Origin: an uncultured Bacillus sp. | Lineage (GTDB): Bacteria; Bacillota; Bacilli; Bacillales_B; DSM-18226 | Reading direction: 5' to 3' | Length of the DNA stretch: 51,275 nt | Assembly (NCBI RefSeq): GCF_946478885.1 | Contig: NZ_CAMLDX010000010.1 | Span: forward strand, 1-51,275 | Shown: positions 45,631 through 51,275 of the stretch, piece by piece | How positions within the stretch are numbered: position 1 is the stretch's first letter | Layout: every line of letters starts with the position of its first letter | Made by a program: the position numbers and the translations under genes | Notes under the pieces: model-generated | Database searches by the model: none | Seen by the model: only the letters and a program-made list of their open reading frames with translations | Told to the model about the DNA's origin: nothing

Positions 45631-46511
45631 CTAAACCCTGTCCACAAAGTTGAAGTAGACATCAACTTGTTTCGTGTAGTTTTTCTTCTTGTACGGTTCA
45701 GAACGCTCGTGGACAACAATCTTATTGATAAACTCTCGTACAATTTCAGGGGTCAACGCCCGAATATCTGTGTACTTCTCCACGATAACCATGAAACGGT
45801 CAGCGTTCAGCATTTTGTCCTGCTCGGTCTTATTTCCTACTCCAGCTTGCCGGACCAGGGTAAGCAGTTCCTGCTTCTCAACCTCGTAACTTCCGCTCAG
45901 TGCCTTAAACTGTGCTTCGGACAGGTTTTTTTCCAATGCAACTGCTTAAAGGCTTTCCGAAACAGCGTATCCAAATCTACAAGGCGTTTCTGCGTCCGTT
46001 TTAACTCCCTTGTCTTAGCAGAAAGCTCACTCTTCAGTTGGCTTTGGTGCTTATCCATCACCCTCTGCAAAAACTGCTCTGTATGCTCCTTGGCTTCGGC
46101 TGTCACTCGCTGAATTTCCACTAACACAATCTGGTGTAGAGCCATGACCTTGATGGTATGGGGTGTACACTCGTCCTTGTGCGTATTTACCGTAGTACCG
46201 ATGTATTCTTCGTGTTCCAGTACTCCCACAACCGTCCGTCCACACCAGTCAAAGGGCTTATTAGTGTTCAAATGGGCGTGTTCTGCGCCACTCGCCTGAT
46301 ATTCGGAACTGGTGGGCTTTAAGATTTTATCCTGCTTCAAAATCCGTGCAATCTTGCTGGGGCCAAGACCACTGGCACACAAGGCGAAGATACGCCTGAC
46401 AATAGGGGCGGTATCCTCATTAGGTATAATTCGTTTTGGGTCATTCGGGTCTTTCTTGTAGCCGTACGGCGGCTTTGAACCGATACGCTCCCCACACTTC
46501 GCAGCCGCCAT
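45631..46511 (-). pseudogene. Large serine recombinase remnant
   Basis: Two overlapping minus-strand frames form a broken TnpX/Tn4451-type large serine recombinase. The first (46511-45897) contains the recombinase domain (GSKPPYGYKKDPNDPKRII, GPSKIARIL, VVGVLEHEEYIG). It then appears to skip most of the zinc-ribbon region, joining THKDE to CTPHTIKV, before a coiled coil. The second (45936-45631) holds the C-terminal coiled coil and DUF4368-like end (LSEAQFKALSGSYEVEKQEL), reached only by a frameshift near 45905-45935. The N-terminal catalytic Ser domain is absent. It is a non-functional relic of the element that brought in the island. Confidence 0.85.
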
Positions 46512-46528
46512 CTTAACTGCCTTGATTT

Positions 46529-46574
46529 AAGTAAACGGTAGTTCACTATAACATTGGTGAACTACCGTTTACTT
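46529..46574. promoter_or_regulatory. Perfect 18-bp palindrome, probable TetR-type operator
   Basis: AAGTAAACGGTAGTTCAC (46529-46546) and GTGAACTACCGTTTACTT (46557-46574) are perfect inverted repeats with a 10-nt spacer. They lie just before an ORF that begins like a TetR regulator, so it is most likely the operator of that lost regulator. Confidence 0.7.
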
Positions 46575-46592
46575 GCGTGAGGAGGACTTTTG

Positions 46593-46829
46593 GTGGCTGA
46601 CACCAAAGAAAATATTTTATTAACTGCACTCCGCTTGTTCGCAATGGAATATGTTAAAAGCCAAAAGTACAAAAATTCGGGGGATACGGAACTTAAAAAC
46701 TTCCTATTATTCTGTCCGAAGTGTAAACTGGAAACCTTGATAAATGTACGACAACTACATACAACCGTTATCAAAGAGCCAGACGCTAAGTCCAAAAGCT
46801 TTGTGTTTTATATAAGTTCGGAAACTTGA
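46593..46829 (+). pseudogene. TetR N-terminus fused to cysteine-rich KTR C-terminus (deletion chimera)
   Basis: A 78-residue frame. The first ~20 residues (ADTKENILLTALRLFAMEY) match the first helix of TetR-family regulators. From about residue 28 (GDTELKNFLLFCPKCKLET, VIKEPDAKS) it matches the cysteine-rich KTR family, small zinc-finger-like proteins common in clostridial conjugative transposons. A deletion joining two neighbouring genes in frame explains this. GAGGAGGA lies 7 nt before the GTG at 46593, so the chimera may be translated. Only one CPKC pair remains, so function is doubtful. Confidence 0.75.
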
Positions 46830-46845
46830 CATAGTACTTGTCAAG
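46825..46845. promoter_or_regulatory. WYL-type operator, copy 1
   Basis: CTTGACA-TAGTACT-TGTCAAG is a perfect 7-7-7 palindrome. TTAATG lies 13 nt after TGTC, the same geometry as copies at 47797 and 50725. It precedes the first WYL regulator. Confidence 0.6.
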
Positions 46846-46884
46846 TTTTTGTGCTTTAATGGTTGCAATGATAAATCGTTGGGG

Positions 46885-47799
46885 GTGAGGATTATAAAGA
46901 ACGACCGTCTGTTTCAGATACTCTATCTGTTGTTGGAAAAGGGTAAGATGACCGCCCCTGAGCTTTCTTGTGCCTTAGAGGTATCGGTACGCACCATCTA
47001 TCGGGATGTGGAAACGCTCTCTATGGCGGATGTTCCGGTCTACGCCACGGCAGGCAAGGGCGGCGGTATCTCCCTCATGCCTGGCTATACATTTGACAAA
47101 ATGCTCCTCTCTGATGATGAGCAGAACGAATTGCTCTTTGCTATACAGAGCTTGAAAGCGGCTGACCGAAATGTGGATGTCTTGCTGCACAAGCTCGGAA
47201 CGGCGTTCCGAAAACCGCCCCATAATTGGATTGAAGTGGATTTCTCCCGCTGGGGCTTGGGTCGGACGGATGCCGTTCGATTTGAACTGCTCAAGACTGC
47301 AATTATAAGGCGGCAGATGCTGAGCCTCACCTATTGCGGCGTAACAGGCGAAACAACGAATCGCATCATCTGCCCCCTCAAGCTAATCTATAAGGACAAG
47401 CACTGGTACTTGCAGGCGTTTTGCCGCAAGGCTGATGATTTCCGACTTTTCAAAGTGGGGCGAATCATTGAGGTGTCGCCAACGGGCGAGATATCTGCCG
47501 AAGATTATGAGGATGAAATACCGCCTATCGAAGCAGAGTCGCCGCCTTTTTCTGCTGTGCATTTGAAACTGCGTGTGACAGACCGACTTGCCTTTCGAGT
47601 CTATGACGAGTTCGACCGCGCCAGCGTTACGCCGCAGCCGGACGGCAGTTTTGTGGTAGAGGTGAAATTCCCAATGGATAGTTGGGTAATCGGTTATCTG
47701 CTTTCCTTTGGCACTGAGATTGATGTATTGGAACCTCCCGGATTGCGGCAGGAATTATCAGAGTACGCTCAAAAAATTGCTGACCACCATAAAACATGA
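46885..47799 (+). CDS. WYL domain-containing transcriptional regulator 1
   Basis: A 304-residue YafY-type regulator. An N-terminal DeoR-like winged helix (about 5-60) has KMTAPELSCALEVSVRTIYRD. The WYL domain (about 135-215) has CPLKLIYKDKHWYLQAFCR, and a C-terminal WCX domain ends with WVIGYLLSFG. WYL proteins sense small ligands or nucleic acids and act as activators or repressors. The start is uncertain: the GTG at 46885 lies inside GGGGGTGAGG, and an ATA at 46894 sits where homologues have ATG, so the original start may have mutated. GC content is higher than in the host region. It is followed by a zinc-ribbon gene whose promoter carries the shared palindrome. Confidence 0.85.
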   Translation: MRIIKNDRLFQILYLLLEKGKMTAPELSCALEVSVRTIYRDVETLSMADVPVYATAGKGGGISLMPGYTFDKMLLSDDEQNELLFAIQSLKAADRNVDVLLHKLGTAFRKPPHNWIEVDFSRWGLGRTDAVRFELLKTAIIRRQMLSLTYCGVTGETTNRIICPLKLIYKDKHWYLQAFCRKADDFRLFKVGRIIEVSPTGEISAEDYEDEIPPIEAESPPFSAVHLKLRVTDRLAFRVYDEFDRASVTPQPDGSFVVEVKFPMDSWVIGYLLSFGTEIDVLEPPGLRQELSEYAQKIADHHKT

Positions 47800-47812
47800 C
47801 ATACAGTTGTCA
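47797..47812. promoter_or_regulatory. WYL-type operator, copy 2, before zinc-ribbon gene
   Basis: TGACA-TACAGT-TGTCA (5-6-5) overlaps the stop codon of WYL regulator 1. TATTAT (47825-47830) lies 13 nt after TGTC and serves as -10; there is no good -35, consistent with an activator bound at the palindrome. Confidence 0.7.
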
Positions 47813-47861
47813 GCTTTTGTTTGGTATTATAGGACTATCAAAATCAAGGAGGAAGTTTACA

Positions 47862-48134
47862 ATGAACTATGAAAATCAGAAATTCTGCCAGAGCTGCGGT
47901 ATGCCTATGGGAAGCACCGATGAACTGTATGGGTCGGAAGCCGACGGCAGCAAGAGTTCCGACTACTGCAAGTACTGCTATGAGAACGGCGCTTTTACCT
48001 CAGACAGCACGATGGAGGAAATGATTGGAATTAGCGTTGTGCCGATGGTGGAGAACAATCCCGGCATGACCGAGCAGAAAGCGCGGGAAATGATGCGGCA
48101 GTTTTTCCCCATGCTGAAGCGGTGGAAAGTGTAA
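47862..48134 (+). CDS. Zinc-ribbon domain protein
   Basis: A 90-residue protein of the putative zinc-ribbon family (PF12674 type). The ribbon spans about 8-45 with FCQSCGMPMG and YCKYCYENGAF, giving four cysteines in CxxC pairs. The helical C-terminus (MTEQKAREMMRQFFPMLKRW) is typical. Function is unknown. AAGGAGGA lies about 9 nt before the ATG at 47862. It sits under the WYL-type operator and is followed closely by DUF3788, so the three genes probably form a regulatory unit. GC is well above the host average, consistent with transfer. Confidence 0.85.
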   Translation: MNYENQKFCQSCGMPMGSTDELYGSEADGSKSSDYCKYCYENGAFTSDSTMEEMIGISVVPMVENNPGMTEQKAREMMRQFFPMLKRWKV

Positions 48135-48175
48135 TAATTGGGGGAAATATCCATTTGGAGGGGGGACACTACGAA

Positions 48176-48604
48176 ATGAATTGGAATGGGCTTTACACCA
48201 AAGATAACCGCCCGGATTTGTCGGCGGTATCCGCATATATCGGCAGTCCTCTATGGGGAGAGCTGTGCAGCCATCTTGAGGACATCTATGGCGTTTCTCC
48301 CGCGGTGGAATATAGCATCTGTTCCGGTGCGCCCGGTTGGAATCTCAAGTACAAAAAGAGTGGGCGCGCCCTCTGCACCCTCTACCCCGCCGAGGGCTTT
48401 TTCACCTGCCTCGTGTCTGTGGGCGGCAGAGAATCTATGGAAGCGGAATTGTTGCTTTCATCCTGCACCGACTATCTGCGGGAGCTTTACCAAAATACCA
48501 AACCTTTCAACGGCGGACGCTGGCTGATGATTAACGTCACCGAGCCGGAGATTTTGGAGGATGTCAAGGCACTGATTTCCCTGCGTGTGAAGAAAAAGAA
48601 ATGA
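48176..48604 (+). CDS. DUF3788 family protein
   Basis: A 142-residue protein of DUF3788, function unknown. Recognisable parts are the N-terminal W-x-x-L-C/L-x-x-I region (GSPLWGELCSHLEDIYG), then SGAPGWNLKYKKSGRALCTLYP (shown as GWNLKYKKSGRALCTLYP) and FTCLVSVG, and the C-terminal GGRWLMINVTEPEILEDVKALI. It looks like an alpha/beta protein without membrane segments. The start ATG at 48176 has GGAGGGGGG upstream, about 10 nt away. It follows the zinc-ribbon gene by 41 bp in the WYL 1 unit. Such proteins often accompany WYL regulators in gut Firmicutes (general impression, not measured). Confidence 0.82.
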   Translation: MNWNGLYTKDNRPDLSAVSAYIGSPLWGELCSHLEDIYGVSPAVEYSICSGAPGWNLKYKKSGRALCTLYPAEGFFTCLVSVGGRESMEAELLLSSCTDYLRELYQNTKPFNGGRWLMINVTEPEILEDVKALISLRVKKKK

Positions 48605-48622
48605 GAAAGGGGGTTCATCCCC

Positions 48623-48817
48623 ATGCATTATAAAGAAGCAAAGTCCATCCTGTCACCCAAAAACGGGATGAACCTTTACCGTGGCTGTACGCATGGCTGT
48701 ATCTACTGCGACTCTCGTAGTGAATGTTACGGCATGACCTACACCTTTGAGGATGTGGAGGTCAAAAGTAATGCTCCGCAACTTTTAGAGGAAGCCTTAC
48801 GCAAGAAGACATCATGA
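48623..48817 (+). pseudogene. Truncated radical SAM protein (N-terminal fragment)
   Basis: A 64-residue fragment of a SplB-like/Rv2578c-type radical SAM protein: MHYKEAKSILSPKNGMNLYR, then the intact cluster motif CTHGCIYC, then DSRSECYGM. Full proteins of this type are about 290-300 residues, so only the beginning remains. The frame stops at TGA 48815-48817 just after EALRKKTS, where the DNA switches from GC-rich to AT-rich. This marks a deletion or insertion junction. A GAAAGGGGG RBS-like stretch lies upstream. It is probably not functional. Confidence 0.8.
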
Positions 48818-48895
48818 TTTGTAATCTTAATAATTGAACAAGATGAACATAATGAAAACAGGTCAAATTCCAACTTGCTGTATGTCGAGGGGGTG

Positions 48896-49446
48896 ATGAA
48901 ATCAAGTGTGCCGCCAATTTTATTACCATCGGGCGAATTGCAGGCACGGTGGCATTGATGTTGATGGAGCCGCTATCAACATCCTTTTTCGTGGTATATA
49001 CGCTGTGCGGACTAAGCGATATATTGGACGGATACGTCGCCCGAAAAACAAACACCGTCAGCAAACTTGGCGAAGTGCTTGACAGTATCGCCGATTTTGT
49101 TTTCGTTATCACAATGCTGGTCATTTTTATTCTAATAATCTCTTGGGAATCATGGATGCTCTATTGGATTACGGGTGTTGCATTGGTGCGATTTGCGGCA
49201 TTGGGAGTCGGATATTTGAAATACAGTGCCTTCTCGTTCTTGCATACCTATTCCAACAAAGCAACCGGTCTGGTGCTGTTCTGCTTCCCTTTAATTTATC
49301 TCGCCGCTGGGCTTACAATCACGACAGTCATTATTGGCAGTCTTGCAAGCCTGTCTGCACTTGAAGAACTGATTATCACAATCCATTCAAAGCGACTGGA
49401 TAGGAATGTATGTAGCGTTTTTGCATGTGCGCAAGAAAAGGAATAA
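48896..49446 (+). pseudogene. CDP-alcohol phosphatidyltransferase, probable start-proximal frameshift
   Basis: The main frame (from GTG 48949) encodes about 165 residues with the full catalytic motif DILDGYVARKTNTVSKLGEV with LDSIAD after it, matching D-x2-DG-x2-AR-x8-G-x3-D-x3-D. About five hydrophobic segments follow, as in small CDP-alcohol phosphotransferases that make phospholipid headgroups. Codons upstream of 48949 in the same frame read KCAANFITIGRIAGT, the usual N-terminal helix, but have no start codon. An ATG at 48896 with GAGG upstream would enter this frame if one A were added to the AAA at 48898-48900. Either a one-base deletion or sequencing error inactivates it, or it starts late at 48949. 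Confidence 0.65.
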
Positions 49447-49537
49447 GGCGATTTGGTAGTTTATCTTTATGGCGGTAATGCGGATTCCATGGCGTATACA
49501 TAGGTGGGAAAACAGAAATTTGAACAGGAGTGTTGTT

Positions 49538-49789
49538 GTGGATAATGAGGAAGTATTACTCTTAAATTTGGACAAAGTGCATACTACCAAAATGGGCGTT
49601 GACAGAATTAAGAAAAATCTTGGTATAGATGTAGATGACGTAGTTTCTTGGTGTAGAAATAAAATTTCCAATATGAATTGTCAAATTGCGAGAAAAGGGA
49701 AGAACTGGTATGCGGAGATAGACGGTTGCATTATTACTGTGAATGCTTATAGTTATACGATTATTACAGCTCATAAATCAAAGGAATAA
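49538..49789 (+). CDS. DUF3781 domain protein
   Basis: An 83-residue protein of DUF3781, function unknown. It reads NLDKVHTTKMGVDRIKKNLG, then DDVVSWCRNKISN and a beta-rich end ARKGKNWYAEIDGCIITVN and SYTIITAH. The GTG at 49538 is chosen because AGGAG (49526-49530) lies 7 nt upstream and the family begins here. The longer frame back to 49469 has no such signal. It lies between the CDP-alcohol transferase and the second WYL regulator. In homologous clusters it accompanies WYL genes (impression, not measured). Confidence 0.8.
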   Translation: MDNEEVLLLNLDKVHTTKMGVDRIKKNLGIDVDDVVSWCRNKISNMNCQIARKGKNWYAEIDGCIITVNAYSYTIITAHKSKE

Positions 49790-49818
49790 ATTTCAATTTT
49801 CCGCAAAGGAGAGGCATT

Positions 49819-50727
49819 ATGAAAATTGACCGATTGATTGGCATTATTACAATATTGCTGCAAAGCGAAAAAGTAACTGCTCCGGAGCTTGCGGAAAGAT
49901 TTGAAGTGTCAAGAAGAACGATTAACAGAGACATTGAAGACATTTGCACGGCGGGCATCCCCATCGTTACAACGCAGGGTACAAATGGCGGCATTGCCAT
50001 TATGGAAGGATATAAAATTGATAAAGTATTGTTCTCAGATGAAGACCTTCAGGCAATTTTCACGGGGCTATCCTCGTTAGACAGTGTTACACAAAGCAAA
50101 AAGTATAAAAATGTGATAGAGAAATTTGCTTCCAATAAGGATTCGCTTCTTCTGAAAAATAATATTTTGATAGATTTGTCTTCCCATTATAAAGAGACGC
50201 TTGCCCCTAAAATTGAACTATTACAGACAAGTATTGGAAATAGAACTCGAGTTTCCTTCCTCTACCACAACCAAAGTGGTGAGCATTCTGTCATAGCCGA
50301 TCCGTATTTGGTTATTTTCCAATGGTCAAGCTGGTATGTGTTGGGTTTTGATAATGCCTCAAATCAATTTAAGCTTTATAAGCTGAATCGAATTTGTGAT
50401 ATAACGCCGACCGACCAGAGCTTTGAATTGCAGGCTATTCCCGAGGAGAAGTTGAATTTCAGCAACTATTTCACAGATGAAATACAGGCAGTCATACTTT
50501 TTGATGGGAGTGAGAAATATCGCTTGATTGAAGAATATGGTGCAGACAGTTTTGCATCAACGCCGGACGGGAGGCTTCGCTTTTCATTTTCATTTACCAA
50601 TCAGGATTATTTGCTGGCTTGGGTTCTCGGTTTCGGAGATAAAGCAGAACTAATTGAGCCGAAGGAACTGCGCCCTATCATCCAAAGGTGGCTGAAAAAT
50701 GCTGCGGAAAAATATTCTGAATCATGA
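49819..50727 (+). CDS. WYL domain-containing transcriptional regulator 2
   Basis: A 302-residue YafY-type regulator. The N-terminal winged helix (about 1-60) reads KVTAPELAERFEVSRRTINRD, followed by the wing GTNGGIAI. The WYL domain (about 135-210) has DPYLVIFQWSSWYVLGFDN and a Leu/Tyr-rich FKLYKLNRI. The C-terminal WCX domain ends DYLLAWVLGFGDKAELIEP. It shares layout with WYL regulator 1 but is clearly distinct. The ATG has AAAGGAGAGG upstream. The stop overlaps a TGACA palindrome that lies in the promoter of the next gene. Confidence 0.9.
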   Translation: MKIDRLIGIITILLQSEKVTAPELAERFEVSRRTINRDIEDICTAGIPIVTTQGTNGGIAIMEGYKIDKVLFSDEDLQAIFTGLSSLDSVTQSKKYKNVIEKFASNKDSLLLKNNILIDLSSHYKETLAPKIELLQTSIGNRTRVSFLYHNQSGEHSVIADPYLVIFQWSSWYVLGFDNASNQFKLYKLNRICDITPTDQSFELQAIPEEKLNFSNYFTDEIQAVILFDGSEKYRLIEEYGADSFASTPDGRLRFSFSFTNQDYLLAWVLGFGDKAELIEPKELRPIIQRWLKNAAEKYSES

Positions 50728-50740
50728 CATACAGGTGTCT
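50725..50740. promoter_or_regulatory. WYL-type operator, copy 3, before DUF3795 gene
   Basis: TGACA-TACAGG-TGTCT overlaps the stop of WYL regulator 2. TATCCT lies 13 nt after TGTC, as at the other copies. The DUF3795 gene starts 41 bp downstream. Confidence 0.65.
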
Positions 50741-50781
50741 TGTTTGTTGTGCTATCCTGTAACAAAAAGGAGGCATGAGAA

Positions 50782-51042
50782 ATGATTGAATCACGATGCG
50801 GACTCTTATGCAGTGAATGTAGCTATAAGGAGCAGATGAACTGCAAAGGGTGTATTTCTATTGAAAAGCCCTTTTGGGGTGAAAGCTGTCCCGTGAAGGT
50901 ATGCTGTGAGAATAAAGGAAAGGATCATTGCGGTGTGTGTGAAGATTTCCCCTGCGGACTGCTTCATCAGTTTGCTTATGATAAAAACCAAGGGGATAAC
51001 GGCAAACGCATTGAGCAATGCAGAAAATGGTGTAGCAGCTAA
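50782..51042 (+). CDS. DUF3795 cysteine-rich protein
   Basis: An 86-residue protein with 13 cysteines in pairs: CGLLCSEC, CKGC, CPVKVCC, CGVCEDFPC and CRKWC. This matches DUF3795, a small family of unknown function that probably binds metal or Fe-S. The ATG has AAGGAGGCATGAGAA upstream. The gene lies directly behind the third TGACA palindrome and WYL regulator 2. Its stop overlaps the next ATG by one base (TAATG), so it is translationally coupled to the TfoX-like gene. Confidence 0.85.
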   Translation: MIESRCGLLCSECSYKEQMNCKGCISIEKPFWGESCPVKVCCENKGKDHCGVCEDFPCGLLHQFAYDKNQGDNGKRIEQCRKWCSS

Positions 51043-51275
51043 TGGCTATTTCTGCTGATTACATAGAGTTTGTCTACGACCAAATCAAAGGCGTGGGAAC
51101 GATCCGTTTTAAGAAAATGTTCGGTGAATACATGGTATATGTAAATGACAAGCCGATTCTTTTGGTTTGTGACAATATCGTATTTGTAAAAAAGCTGGAC
51201 GAAATAAACGAACAAATGCAGAACGCTGAGGTCGGCTGCCCTTATCATGGCGCAAAGGAGCATTACATATTAGAT
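51042..51275 (+). CDS. TfoX N-terminal domain protein (partial, runs off the window)
   Basis: A 78-residue beginning, continuing beyond the window end. It matches the TfoX N-terminal domain: FVYDQIKGVGTIRFKKMFGE near the start, then YMVYVNDKPILLVCDNIVFVK. TfoX in Gammaproteobacteria controls competence, but stand-alone TfoX-N proteins in Firmicutes are uncharacterised, so no function is assigned. The start ATG at 51042 overlaps the DUF3795 stop by one base, implying co-translation under WYL regulator 2. The frame was open at the edge. Confidence 0.82.
   Translation, partial: MAISADYIEFVYDQIKGVGTIRFKKMFGEYMVYVNDKPILLVCDNIVFVKKLDEINEQMQNAEVGCPYHGAKEHYILD

Noticed and set aside
45604..46113. 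A 169-codon plus-strand frame at the island edge
   Set aside because: It is antisense to the recombinase remnant and not recognisable as a protein family.
1..51275. CRISPR arrays, tRNA or rRNA genes, or complete insertion sequences
   Set aside because: No regular repeat-spacer array, cloverleaf or complete transposase was seen on either strand.

Overview
The window looks like the chromosome of an endospore-forming, facultatively anaerobic, low-GC Bacillaceae. It carries Bacillus-type operons and proteins: yknWXYZ, a CwlC-type spore mother-cell amidase, a YitJ-type methionine enzyme, YqhV and YpzG families, NrnB, and an oxygen-independent pflB-pflA pair. Three T-box leaders, an S-box and a glycine riboswitch control biosynthetic genes. 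I cannot name the species.

Left part (1-14.5 kb): small housekeeping genes (DUF523, YqhV-like, Hsp20), an orphan HPr kinase paralogue, a flavin oxidoreductase, a DJ-1/PfpI protein and an alpha/beta hydrolase. A tryptophan operon trpEGDCF follows, preceded by two tandem T-boxes that both read UGG (Trp). It stops after trpF, with no trpBA. An AI-2E-type permease follows, bracketed by two near-identical ~114-bp repeats, then an ACT-domain/UPF0210 pair behind a glycine riboswitch.

Middle (14.6-28 kb): an arginase-fold protein, proBA behind a Pro (CCU) T-box, a TerC-type membrane protein, two small unknown genes, yknWXYZ (SdpC-protection ABC exporter), cwlC, a YpzG-like gene, an unknown protein with a possible winged helix, and mnmH/selU.

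Right-middle (27.8-45.5 kb): the S-box-controlled methionine operon metI-metC-yitJ-metH, small hypothetical genes including an Sda-like one, and a second YidC insertase. Upstream of that yidC is a 95-codon ORF that looks like the MifM arrest-peptide sensor: its last codons contain a 9-nt complement of the yidC Shine-Dalgarno. Then come pncB-nadE (NAD salvage), pflA/pflB with a perfect Fnr-type palindrome upstream, and nrnB.

Right end (45.6 kb to the edge): an accessory island with higher GC and clostridial-type genes. It starts with a decayed large serine recombinase and a TetR/Cys-rich-KTR chimera. Two WYL regulators follow, interleaved with small Cys-rich or DUF genes (zinc ribbon, DUF3788, truncated radical SAM, CDP-alcohol phosphatidyltransferase, DUF3781, DUF3795, TfoX-N). 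Three copies of a TGACA-N6/7-TGTC(A) palindrome at the same distance from a candidate -10 suggest a shared WYL regulatory design.
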